The notes beneath the pieces are model-generated. The model saw only the letters and a program-made list of their open reading frames with translations, did no database searches and had not been told where the DNA came from. From an uncultured Flavobacterium sp. (GTDB lineage: Bacteria > Bacteroidota > Bacteroidia > Flavobacteriales > Flavobacteriaceae): DNA of 17,003 bases. Numbering within the stretch: the first letter of the stretch is position 1; each line of letters opens with the position of its first letter. Shown here one piece after another: positions 1-7,374 of this stretch. The stretch lies in assembly GCF_937967675.1 (NCBI RefSeq), contig NZ_CALBSN010000119.1, positions 1 through 17,003 on the forward strand, written 5' to 3'. The translations under genes and the position numbers were made by a program.

Positions 1-1004
1 GAGCAGCAAATCCAACAAGAACCGCTTTAGAAGATGCTTTAGCAAGTATCGAAAATGGAGCAAGAGGTTTAGCTTTTTCTTCTGGATTAGCAGCAACCGA
101 TTGTTTGTTACGCATGTTCAAAGCAGGTGACGAAATCATCGCAATGGACGATTTATACGGCGGAACTTATAGATTGTTTACAAGATTATACAAAGATAGC
201 GGTATTAAGTTTCATTTTGTGGACATGAATGATTTGGAGAAATTCCAATCGTTAATTAATGAAAACACGAAATTGGTTTGGGTAGAAACACCAACAAATC
301 CTTTAATGAAATTAGCGGATATTGCTGCGATTGCTCAAATCACAAAAAAGCACAATATTTTATTTGCTGTTGATAATACCTTCGCTACACCATATTTACA
401 AAAACCATTAGATTTAGGTGCGGATATTGTAATGCATTCGGCAACAAAATATTTAGGAGGTCATTCCGATGTAATTGCAGGAGCTTTGATTATTAAAGAT
501 AAAGCATTAGGTGAAGAATTACATTTCAAACAATTCGCAACAGGGGCAACATTAGGACCAATGGATTCCTTCTTGGTTTTAAGAGGAATCAAAACGTTGC
601 ATTTACGTGTACAACGTCATTGTGAAAACGGTGAAAAAGTTGCGGAATATTTGAACAATCATCCTTTAGTGGAAAGAGTGTATTATCCAGGACTAGCTTC
701 ACATCCATTTCATGAAATTGCTAAAAAGCAAATGAGCGGTTTTGGAGGAATGGTAACCTTTACTTTCAAATCAGGTAAAAAAGAAGATGCGATCAAGTTC
801 TTAGAAAACTTAAAAGTATTCACTTTAGCAGAATCGTTAGGTGGAGTGGAATCGTTAGCGAATCATCCAGCATTAATGACGCACGCTTCTATCCCAGAGG
901 ATAAGAGAAAAGAAGTAGGTATTTCAGATGACTTAGTTCGCTTGAGCGTAGGAATTGAGGATATCGAAGATTTATTAGTAGATTTAGAACAAGCTTTTAA
1001 ATAA
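1..1004 (+). CDS. Trans-sulfuration PLP enzyme (cystathionine gamma-synthase/lyase family), 5' partial
   Basis: This is a Cys/Met-metabolism PLP enzyme of aspartate-aminotransferase fold I, a cytosolic family that makes or breaks C-S bonds of cystathionine, homocysteine or methionine. The frame is open from the left edge (first full codon at 3) and begins with the family's ANPTRTALE segment, so roughly 45-50 N-terminal residues are missing. A TTG at 105 is internal, not a start. Visible motifs are the Tyr-Gly-Gly segment (DLYGG), the PLP-contacting VDNTFATPYLQ with its Asp, the Schiff-base lysine in SATKYLGGHSD (codon 447-449), and the C-terminal SLGGVESL with the Glu found in both gamma-synthases and gamma-lyases. 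The end, GIEDIEDLLVDLEQAFK, is typical. The family is clear, but synthase, gamma-lyase and methionine gamma-lyase cannot be separated from this fragment, so no symbol is given. It ends just before a strong terminator. Confidence 0.93.
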   Translation, partial: AANPTRTALEDALASIENGARGLAFSSGLAATDCLLRMFKAGDEIIAMDDLYGGTYRLFTRLYKDSGIKFHFVDMNDLEKFQSLINENTKLVWVETPTNPLMKLADIAAIAQITKKHNILFAVDNTFATPYLQKPLDLGADIVMHSATKYLGGHSDVIAGALIIKDKALGEELHFKQFATGATLGPMDSFLVLRGIKTLHLRVQRHCENGEKVAEYLNNHPLVERVYYPGLASHPFHEIAKKQMSGFGGMVTFTFKSGKKEDAIKFLENLKVFTLAESLGGVESLANHPALMTHASIPEDKRKEVGISDDLVRLSVGIEDIEDLLVDLEQAFK

Positions 1005-1022
1005 TAAAAACAATAAAAAAAT

Positions 1023-1058
1023 AAAAAACCGATTCAATTTTTGAATCGGTTTTTTTTA
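1023..1058. terminator. Bidirectional intrinsic terminator between convergent genes
   Basis: A perfect 15-bp inverted repeat (left arm 1023-1037, right arm 1041-1055) encloses a 3-base loop. Because the arms begin with A6 and end with T6, extended by further T, the hairpin has a U-tract in both directions. It can therefore end the trans-sulfuration gene on the plus strand and the convergent gene on the minus strand. Confidence 0.9.
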
Positions 1059-1073
1059 ATGTTGTAGTATTTA

Positions 1074-1850
1074 TTAATCTAAATAATAAATGTATCCGAA
1101 ATGAAACCATAAGTTCCAATCGTTAGCTTTGTTTTCAGTATACACTTTTGGGTCTGGATTTAAACCATCAACCCAGTCAGAAAAATAGTATTGCCATCTA
1201 AGTTCAACAAATAAATCTGAAAGTTCAGTTAATTTATATCGTGTACCAACACTTGAAACCACAGACCACGTACTTCCACCTTCAGAAGAAGTTGCGCCAT
1301 AGTATTTTACAGGTGTTGATATTGGGGTTTCAAGAGGCCCTAGTTCAGAGTAAGTTCCGTTTTGAAAAAAAGAATAATGAGCTCCGAGTCCTATGAATGG
1401 GGCCCAAGATCCATTTGAAGCTGTAAATTCTCTAATACTTAGTGGGTAATATTCTAGTTGCATACCAACATCAGTAACTTTAGCCTCACCTTTCATGGCT
1501 CTTAATTGAGCTGCTATGATAGAATTTCTTTCAACCCATTTTCCAAAGTGTTGTAATTGAGTACTGTTGTATGATAATTCAGAACGAACCTTAAAGTGGT
1601 CATTAAAATATGTTTCAGGCGTGTAACAATTACATTCTGCACGATAGGCAAAATTCATGTAGTGGACTAAACCTACACCAAAACCAGTATTTCCAGCGTT
1701 AGTTTCAAAATCATGTCTTACACCAAAATCGGATTGCATAGCCACGCCGCCAATAAATGCACCAACTTCGTGGGAGAAACCAAATTGCGCCATCATTGGA
1801 AAATTAACTCCTAAAAGCATTATTAGTAGGGTTTTAATTTTTTTAGTCAT
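1074..1850 (-). CDS. Secreted/outer-membrane beta-barrel-like protein of unknown function, divergent from gdhA
   Basis: With the start at 1850 the product is 258 residues. It has a classic signal peptide (Lys-rich start, hydrophobic core, predicted cleavage after MMAQ at about residue 22), followed by FGFSHEVGAFIGG. The mature part is rich in alternating aromatic strands and ends in an aromatic segment (FGYIYYLD), as in outer-membrane barrels. It has a Cys-Asn-Cys motif at residues 73-75. An upstream in-frame ATG at 1898 is rejected because the -7 promoter element at 1875-1882 lies inside the extra codons, so that start would not be transcribed. I recall a flavobacterial family of this kind next to glutamate dehydrogenase genes, with some homologues carrying a glutamate dehydrogenase name. 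Nothing in this sequence supports that activity. Function is unknown; the barrel assignment is inferred from composition. Confidence 0.85.
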   Translation of the reverse strand: MTKKIKTLLIMLLGVNFPMMAQFGFSHEVGAFIGGVAMQSDFGVRHDFETNAGNTGFGVGLVHYMNFAYRAECNCYTPETYFNDHFKVRSELSYNSTQLQHFGKWVERNSIIAAQLRAMKGEAKVTDVGMQLEYYPLSIREFTASNGSWAPFIGLGAHYSFFQNGTYSELGPLETPISTPVKYYGATSSEGGSTWSVVSSVGTRYKLTELSDLFVELRWQYYFSDWVDGLNPDPKVYTENKANDWNLWFHFGYIYYLD

Positions 1851-1874
1851 TGGTAAAAAATTTCCATTATCGGA

Positions 1875-1882
1875 CAAATATA
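1875..1882 (-). promoter_or_regulatory. -7 promoter element of the barrel-like gene
   Basis: Read on the minus strand this is TATATTTG, an exact match to the Bacteroidota TAnnTTTG. It would start transcription about 18 bases before the ATG at 1850. I see no convincing TTTG at -33. The element decides the start codon of the gene. Confidence 0.65.
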
Positions 1883-1952
1883 TAAAAACAAACTGCACTT
1901 CGAAAAAAAAGAATGTTTTTTCTTTCTAGTAAAGCTTTTAGTTAAAAAAGCG

Positions 1953-1971
1953 AATTATCATAATCATAATT
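1953..1971. promoter_or_regulatory. Candidate operator dyad upstream of gdhA
   Basis: AATTAT and ATAATT form a perfect inverted repeat around 7 bases (1953-1958 and 1966-1971). It is centred about 45 bases upstream of the gdhA -7 box and overlaps the upstream direct repeat. It lies in the shared divergent control region. It is only 6 bp per arm and all A/T, so chance is a real alternative. Confidence 0.3.
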
Positions 1972-2006
1972 TTATATTAAAAATTCACTAAGTAATTTTT
2001 AAAATG

Positions 2007-2014
2007 TATATTTG
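2007..2014 (+). promoter_or_regulatory. -7 promoter element of gdhA
   Basis: TATATTTG matches TAnnTTTG exactly and predicts a transcript start near 2020, giving a leader of about 75 bases. No good -33 TTTG stands at the expected distance. Confidence 0.6.
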
Positions 2015-2042
2015 TCGACTTAAATTTTGCGAATTTCATAAT

Positions 2043-2080
2043 TTAAGAAAAAGTCTTAATTTAATAGATATGTTTATCTA
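2043..2080 (+). promoter_or_regulatory. Two small hairpins in the gdhA leader
   Basis: TTAAGA/TCTTAA (2043-2048 with 2054-2059) and TAGATA/TATCTA (2065-2070 with 2075-2080) are two consecutive perfect 6-bp dyads with 5- and 4-base loops. They sit between the predicted transcript start and the ATG at 2096. They are weak stems without an obvious anti-terminator or U-tract. They do not match a riboswitch I know. Confidence 0.3.
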
Positions 2081-2095
2081 AAGTTTTATAGTATA

Positions 2096-3439
2096 ATGGA
2101 ACAAAAAATCAATGATTTTATGGCGCTTGTTGAGGCCAAAAATCCAAACGAACCAGAATTTTTACAAGCAGTTAGAGAATTTGCAGAAACTGTAATGCCT
2201 TTTATTGCAAATGACAAAAAGTATGATGGCAAAAATGTACTTTTAAGAATGGCTGAGCCAGAGCGTTCAGTGATTTTTAGAGTGCCTTGGGTTGATGATA
2301 AAGGTGAAATTCAAGTTAATAGAGGTTTTCGTATTCAAATGAATTCTGCTATTGGACCTTATAAAGGTGGAATTCGTTTTCATCCTACGGTAAATTTATC
2401 GGTACTTAAATTTTTAGCTTTTGAACAAGTTTTCAAGAATAGTTTAACAACGCTTCCAATGGGTGGAGGTAAAGGGGGTTCAGATTTTGACCCACAAGGA
2501 AAATCAGATGCTGAAATTATGCGTTTTTGCCAATCATTTATGACAGAATTATGTCGTCATATTGGACCTGATTTAGACGTTCCTGCTGGTGATATTGGTG
2601 TTGGAGCAAGAGAAATTGGATACATGTTTGGTCAATACAAAAGAATTAGAAATGAATTTACTGGGGTTTTAACTGGAAAAGGTTTAGCTTACGGAGGATC
2701 ATTAATTCGACCAGAAGCAACAGGTTATGGAGTTGTTTATTTCACACAACAAATGTTGAAAACTAGAGGAGAATCTATTGAAGGAAAAACAGTTGCCATC
2801 TCAGGTTTTGGAAATGTAGCATGGGGTGTGGCGTTAAAGGTAAATGAATTAGGAGGTAAATTGTTAACAATTTCTGGTCCTGATGGTTACATATATGATG
2901 CTGATGGAATTTCTGGAGAGAAAATCGATTTCATGTTAGAAATGAGAGCAAGTGGTGATAACAGAGCTGAGGCTTATGCAGAAAAATTTCCTTCAGCTGT
3001 TTTTCACAAAGGAAAAAGTCCATGGGAAGCTAAAGTAGATGTTGCAATTCCTTGTGCTACACAAAATGAATTAAACGAAGAAGATGCTAAAAAATTAATT
3101 GCTAATGGAGTAATGTGTGTTACTGAAGCGGCTAATATGCCTTGTACTTTAGAAGCTATCAAACAATTCTTAGATGCAAAAGTGTTGTTTGCTCCCGGAA
3201 AAGCAGCAAATGCTGGTGGGGTTGCAGCTTCTGGTTTAGAGATGACACAAAACTCTATTCGTTTAAATTGGACTAGTGAAGAAGTAGATGCTCGTTTAAA
3301 AGACATCATGACAGGAATTCATGGTCAGTGTAAAAAATATGGTACTGAAGCAGATGGTTATGTGAACTATGTCAAAGGAGCCAATATTGCTGGTTTCGTT
3401 AAAGTAGCAGATGCTATGTTAGCTCAAGGAGTAGTTTAA
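2096..3439 (+). CDS. gdhA: Glutamate dehydrogenase, hexameric class I (coenzyme NAD-like signature)
   Basis: This cytosolic enzyme interconverts glutamate and 2-oxoglutarate plus ammonium. Its 447 residues match the usual class I length. The substrate domain shows GPYKGGIRFHP (Lys90), Lys114, the glycine-rich PMGGGKGG with Lys126, and VPAGDIGVG with Asp166. The coenzyme domain begins near 230 with SGFGNVAWG. The C-terminal part has AANMP, FAPGKAANAGGV and the conserved Ser379 region. The coenzyme pocket carries Phe238, then Ser260-Gly261-Pro262-Asp263. This is the pattern of the NAD-dependent Clostridium symbiosum enzyme rather than of E. coli GdhA, so NAD use is a reasonable inference and the label NADP-specific should be avoided. 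ATG at 2096 follows a TAnnTTTG promoter, and the gene is monocistronic. Confidence 0.97.
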   Translation: MEQKINDFMALVEAKNPNEPEFLQAVREFAETVMPFIANDKKYDGKNVLLRMAEPERSVIFRVPWVDDKGEIQVNRGFRIQMNSAIGPYKGGIRFHPTVNLSVLKFLAFEQVFKNSLTTLPMGGGKGGSDFDPQGKSDAEIMRFCQSFMTELCRHIGPDLDVPAGDIGVGAREIGYMFGQYKRIRNEFTGVLTGKGLAYGGSLIRPEATGYGVVYFTQQMLKTRGESIEGKTVAISGFGNVAWGVALKVNELGGKLLTISGPDGYIYDADGISGEKIDFMLEMRASGDNRAEAYAEKFPSAVFHKGKSPWEAKVDVAIPCATQNELNEEDAKKLIANGVMCVTEAANMPCTLEAIKQFLDAKVLFAPGKAANAGGVAASGLEMTQNSIRLNWTSEEVDARLKDIMTGIHGQCKKYGTEADGYVNYVKGANIAGFVKVADAMLAQGVV

Positions 3440-3457
3440 AAATATTTTTTAAAATAT

Positions 3458-3493
3458 AAAAAGCTCTTTTAGGAAACTAAAAGAGCTTTTTTC
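3458..3493 (+). terminator. Intrinsic terminator of gdhA
   Basis: A perfect 15-bp stem (3458-3472 with 3477-3491) is capped by a GAAA loop and followed by a T-run. It begins 18 bases after the gdhA stop and separates gdhA from the porZ promoter. Confidence 0.9.
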
Positions 3494-3535
3494 TTTTCAA
3501 ATTTATATTAAAATTAAAATTAATTACGTTTGTAG

Positions 3536-3543
3536 TATATTTG
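3536..3543 (+). promoter_or_regulatory. -7 promoter element of the porZ-recO transcription unit
   Basis: TATATTTG fits TAnnTTTG exactly. The predicted transcript start lies only about 10 bases before the ATG at 3559, so the leader is very short. No clear -33 element is seen. No later promoter-terminator pair is visible before 9314, so it probably serves four genes. Confidence 0.6.
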
Positions 3544-3558
3544 TATTAAATACTTGCA

Positions 3559-5838
3559 ATGAAAAAAGCTATTGTTTTATTCTTTATTTCTCAATTATTT
3601 TTTGCGCAACAAAATAATCAGTTGTGGAAAGGTTATTTTTCCTATAATGAAATAGTTGATGTTGAGGCGGCTTCAAATTCGGTGTTTGCAGCAACTCAAA
3701 ATGCAGTTTTCTCAAAAGCAACTACATCTAGCGATTTAAAAATTTTTAATTCAATTAATGGTTTTAAGCCTGAATCTATCACTACAATTCATCATTCACA
3801 ATCTACCAACAAAACTTTTGCTGGAAACACAAATGGACTACTATTAGTAATTAATTCAGATGGTTCAATTTCTTCCAAAGTTGATATAATAAATGAAGTT
3901 CCAGTACCTTCAAACAAGAAAAAAATCAATGATTTTTATGAACATGATGGTAAATTATATGTTGCAACAGATTATGGAATTTCAGTAATGGATATCGCAA
4001 CATCAGAATTTATTATCACCTATTTTGTAGGAACAGCAGGAGAAGAAACAGAAGTTTTACAAACCACCGTATTAAATAATCAAATATATGCTGTTACCCG
4101 TAGTTTTGGAATTAGAAAAGGTGATTTGTCAAATCCAAATTTATATGATTTTAGTCAATGGCAAACTTTTGATACTGGCTTTTGGTTAGGAATTGTAACT
4201 TTTAACAATGAATTAGTGGCCATGAATACTGATTCAAAAACGTATCGTTACAATGGAACATCCTTTCAACAAGTTTTAAATCAAAATCAGGCCGGACTTA
4301 AAATTAAAACTAACGGGACAGAAATAATTGTAACTACACAAAATCATGTATTTGTTTTAAATCAATCATACACTGTTTTAGTTGATATTACACAAATTCC
4401 AGACTACAATGCTATTTTTAAAGCAGCAACAGTAGTAAGTGGAATAGTTTATATTGGTACAGAAAAAGACGGTCTGTTTTCAACCTCTCTAGCAAATCCA
4501 ACTGTTTTTCAGTCAATGTCACCCAATGGTCCCGTACGAAATTATATTTTCAGAGTAAAAAAAGCGCCTAATTACCTATGGGCGGTTTATGGTGATTATT
4601 CACGAGATTATAATCCTTACGGTTTAGATGAATTTGGGATTAGTAAATTTTCAAATGATACTGGTTGGGAATTAATCCCTTATGAGGATTTATTTCAAGC
4701 TAAGTCTATAAGCGATATTGTAATTAATCCAAACAATCCAAATCAAATATTTGCAACTTCCTATTTTTCAGGGTTATTGAAAATAGAAAATGAAAACATA
4801 GAACTTTTTAACAATACAAATACAGGGCCTAATGGTTTAGAATCATTAGTTGTGCCAGGAAGTCCAAGTTATGTTGATATTCGTATAAACAGTCCAGCCT
4901 TTGATAAAGACGGAAATCTCTGGTTAACAAATGCATTTGTTGAAAAGGCTATAAAGGTATTAGGTTCAAGTGGTCAATGGCAATCCTATAGTTTAGCTGA
5001 TGTTGCTCCTACAGCTTCAACGGGTAGGTATGGGCCAATGGCTATAGATAAAAATAGAACTAAATGGATTCCTTCATTAAATGATGGATTAATTGCCTTT
5101 AATGAAAATTACAACAATAAATTTATTGTAATTAATTCTACAAATGGAAACTTAGCGGATAATGATGTGCGTTGTGTAGCAGTAGATAATAGAAACCAAT
5201 TGTGGATTGGAACTTTTGCAGGATTAAGAGTTGTTTCTGTAGATCGTTTTATTTCTGAAACAGAATTAAACGTTAATTCTATTATCATTCAGGAAGGTGA
5301 TTTAGCTCAAGAGTTGTTTTATCAACAAACGATTTTAGATATTGCTGTTGATGGTGCTAACAGAAAATGGGTTTCCATTGCCGATGGAGGGGTTTTCTTA
5401 GTGTCTTCTGATGGACAAGAAACCATTTATCGATTTACCAAAAACAATTCGCCTTTACCAAGTGATAATATCAACGATATAGAAATCGATGGTGTTTCAG
5501 GTGAAGTGTTTTTTGCAACAGATAAAGGAATGGTTTCTTTCTTAGGAACTTCTACCAAACCAAATGATAGTTTAAGTGATGTTTTTGTATATCCAAATCC
5601 AGTGCGACCAAATTTCATAGGGACTTTAAAAATCAGTGGATTAACCGATAAGGCAAATGTTAAAATCACCGATATTGAAGGAAATTTAGTCTATGAGACT
5701 ACAGCTGCTGGAGGGACTATTGAATGGGATACTAAAGCCTTTGGAAAGCACAAAGTAGCATCTGGCGTTTATATGATTTTTGTGGCTTCTGAAGACGCTA
5801 CAGATTCGACAGTGAAAAAAGTAATGATTATTAGATAA
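3559..5838 (+). CDS. porZ: PorZ-like type IX secretion protein, beta-propellers plus T9SS C-terminal domain
   Basis: The protein has 759 residues. A signal peptide (about 1-17, cleavage after FFAQ) leads into WKGYFSYNEIVDV, the characteristic opening of PorZ-type N-terminal propellers. Repeated blade-like segments of the regulator-propeller kind follow, for example LWLTNAF at 454, LWIGTF at 548 and KWVSIADGG at 603. The last 86 residues (674-759) start DVFVYPNP and form a type A T9SS sorting-domain-like sandwich ending KKVMIIR. In Porphyromonas gingivalis, PorZ (similar length and architecture) is part of the surface attachment complex with the PorU sortase, is associated with anionic LPS, and keeps its C-terminal domain. 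Here surface location follows from the signal peptide and domain, and the role from family resemblance. It heads a probable operon and ends 6 bases before the next gene. An ordinary T9SS-secreted propeller protein is the main alternative. Confidence 0.8.
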   Translation: MKKAIVLFFISQLFFAQQNNQLWKGYFSYNEIVDVEAASNSVFAATQNAVFSKATTSSDLKIFNSINGFKPESITTIHHSQSTNKTFAGNTNGLLLVINSDGSISSKVDIINEVPVPSNKKKINDFYEHDGKLYVATDYGISVMDIATSEFIITYFVGTAGEETEVLQTTVLNNQIYAVTRSFGIRKGDLSNPNLYDFSQWQTFDTGFWLGIVTFNNELVAMNTDSKTYRYNGTSFQQVLNQNQAGLKIKTNGTEIIVTTQNHVFVLNQSYTVLVDITQIPDYNAIFKAATVVSGIVYIGTEKDGLFSTSLANPTVFQSMSPNGPVRNYIFRVKKAPNYLWAVYGDYSRDYNPYGLDEFGISKFSNDTGWELIPYEDLFQAKSISDIVINPNNPNQIFATSYFSGLLKIENENIELFNNTNTGPNGLESLVVPGSPSYVDIRINSPAFDKDGNLWLTNAFVEKAIKVLGSSGQWQSYSLADVAPTASTGRYGPMAIDKNRTKWIPSLNDGLIAFNENYNNKFIVINSTNGNLADNDVRCVAVDNRNQLWIGTFAGLRVVSVDRFISETELNVNSIIIQEGDLAQELFYQQTILDIAVDGANRKWVSIADGGVFLVSSDGQETIYRFTKNNSPLPSDNINDIEIDGVSGEVFFATDKGMVSFLGTSTKPNDSLSDVFVYPNPVRPNFIGTLKISGLTDKANVKITDIEGNLVYETTAAGGTIEWDTKAFGKHKVASGVYMIFVASEDATDSTVKKVMIIR

Positions 5839-5844
5839 AGTGTT

Positions 5845-7374
5845 TTGAAGAAAGTTCTAATCATTGGAGGAGGTCCAGCAGGCTTAACAGCAGCTTATGA
5901 ATTCCTAAAACATACAGATATTCAACCTGTTGTGGTTGAAGCAACCGATTTATGGGGTGGAATTTCAAGAACTGAAAATCACAATGGCAATCGAATTGAT
6001 ATTGGAGGACATCGCTTTTTTTCAAAATCAGATGTAGTGATGCAATGGTGGCAAGAAATTTTACCTATTTATTCAGAAACTAATGAAATAGAAATTTCAT
6101 ATCAAAATCAGCACTCCACCATTCAAGTTAACCTAATAAACAATGATTCAGAAGCTGTATTCTTAGTTAGAAAAAGACTTTCAAGAATCTTTTACCAAAA
6201 GAAATTCTTCGATTATCCTATAAAATTAAGCTTTAAAACGATTTCAAAATTAGGATATTTAAATACGGTTTTAATACTTTTTAGCTATCTAAAAAGTGTA
6301 ATCTTTCCAATAAAAAATGAAAAATCATTAGAAGATTTTTTTATTAACCGATTTGGTGTTCGTTTGTATCAAACTTTTTTTAAAGACTACACTGAAAAAG
6401 TTTGGGGTGTTTCTTGTGCAGAAATTAGTTCAGAATGGGGTGCACAACGAATAAAAGGACTTTCAATAACCAAAACCATTTTTGATATTCTCCAAAAGCC
6501 CTTCAGAAAAAAAGATATTAACCAAAAAAACACCGAAACATCATTAATTGAATATTTTTTATATCCCAAATACGGACCTGGACAATTATGGACTAAAGTA
6601 GCAGAAGTTGTGGAAAAAAAAGGAGGAATTCTCCTTAAAAACACTAAAGTTGTTCAACTCAACGGAACAAAAGAATTGACGTTTGCTTTGGTAGAAACAG
6701 GAAAAGAAAAAGCACAATCTACCATTGCATTTGATTACTGCATTTCTACAATGCCTATAAAAGATTTATTCAATGCTTTCTCTTTTGCTATTCCACTAGA
6801 TATTAAAAAGATTTCAGATAATTTAGTTTATCGCGATTTTATAACTGTTGGTATATTATTAGACAAAACAAAAATTGAACTAAACGATAATTGGATTTAT
6901 ATTCAAGAAAGCTATGTAAAAGTTGGGAGAATTCAAGTGTTCAATAATTGGAGTCCGTTTTTAGTTTCCAATACAGAAACCATTTGGTTAGGGTTGGAAT
7001 ATTTTTGCAATGAAAACGACTCGCTTTGGCAATTAAACGAAGAAGAATTAATTGTATTAGCAGGTCAAGAATTAATACAGCTAGGTTTTATAGATTCTAA
7101 TAAAAATGTTTTGGATGCAAAAGTTATTAAAGTTCCTAAAACCTATCCTGCTTATTTTGGAGCGTATAACGAATTTTATAAAATTAGAAATTTTGTAGAT
7201 GCAATTCCAAATTTGTTTTTAGTAGGAAGAAATGGAATGCATAAATACAACAACCAAGATCATTCTATGTTAACAGCAATGCAAGCTGTTCAAAACATAA
7301 AAAATGGTATTGTATCTAAAGAAAACATTTGGTCTATTAATACCGAAGAAGAATATCATGAAGAGAAAAAATAA
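5845..7374 (+). CDS. FAD-dependent oxidoreductase, UDP-galactopyranose-mutase/protoporphyrinogen-oxidase-like, glycan-associated type
   Basis: A 509-residue flavoprotein. The N-terminus is a Rossmann FAD site (VLIIGGGPAGLTAA, residues 4-17), with the ribose-binding acidic residue at Glu32 and then GGISRT (38-43). IDIGGHRFFSKSD (51-63), DYTEKVWGVS (181-190), QRIKGLS (201-207) and PKYGPGQLW (241-249) are hallmarks of the subgroup often found in polysaccharide gene clusters. A C-terminal FAD contact region is at 458-482 (LFLVGRNGMHKYNNQDHSM). No signal peptide or membrane span is seen, so it is probably cytosolic. The start is TTG at 5845, 6 bases after porZ. No ATG is available near the Rossmann motif, so the rare start is well supported. 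It overlaps the next gene by 17 bases. The substrate is unknown: amine oxidase, desaturase and sugar mutase activities are all possible in this fold. Confidence 0.85.
   Translation: MKKVLIIGGGPAGLTAAYEFLKHTDIQPVVVEATDLWGGISRTENHNGNRIDIGGHRFFSKSDVVMQWWQEILPIYSETNEIEISYQNQHSTIQVNLINNDSEAVFLVRKRLSRIFYQKKFFDYPIKLSFKTISKLGYLNTVLILFSYLKSVIFPIKNEKSLEDFFINRFGVRLYQTFFKDYTEKVWGVSCAEISSEWGAQRIKGLSITKTIFDILQKPFRKKDINQKNTETSLIEYFLYPKYGPGQLWTKVAEVVEKKGGILLKNTKVVQLNGTKELTFALVETGKEKAQSTIAFDYCISTMPIKDLFNAFSFAIPLDIKKISDNLVYRDFITVGILLDKTKIELNDNWIYIQESYVKVGRIQVFNNWSPFLVSNTETIWLGLEYFCNENDSLWQLNEEELIVLAGQELIQLGFIDSNKNVLDAKVIKVPKTYPAYFGAYNEFYKIRNFVDAIPNLFLVGRNGMHKYNNQDHSMLTAMQAVQNIKNGIVSKENIWSINTEEEYHEEKK

Larger units (their letters stand above)
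1950..2042. repeat. Pair of near-identical direct repeats flanking the gdhA promoter
   Basis: GCGAATTATCATAAT at 1950-1964 recurs as GCGAATTTCATAAT at 2029-2042, differing by one inserted base, with starts 79 bases apart. One copy lies upstream of the gdhA -7 element and the other in the transcribed leader. The spacing and placement fit a bound regulator, but the region is AT-rich and no protein is identified. Confidence 0.5.

Noticed and set aside
105..107. TTG as the start of the trans-sulfuration gene
   Set aside because: The frame is open to the left edge and the preceding codons encode the conserved ANPTRTALE and GLAFSSGLAA segments of the family.
3004..3309. Open frame antisense to gdhA (and similar ones antisense to porZ, the flavoprotein and ileS)
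   Set aside because: They lie inside well-conserved genes on the other strand, have no recognisable domains, signal sequences or promoters, and look like shadows of codon bias.
7304..7357. N-terminal extension of the GT-C-like protein starting at 7304
   Set aside because: The extension lies wholly inside the flavoprotein gene and has no hydrophobic or conserved character; ATG 7358 gives a normal Lys/Arg-rich start before the first span.
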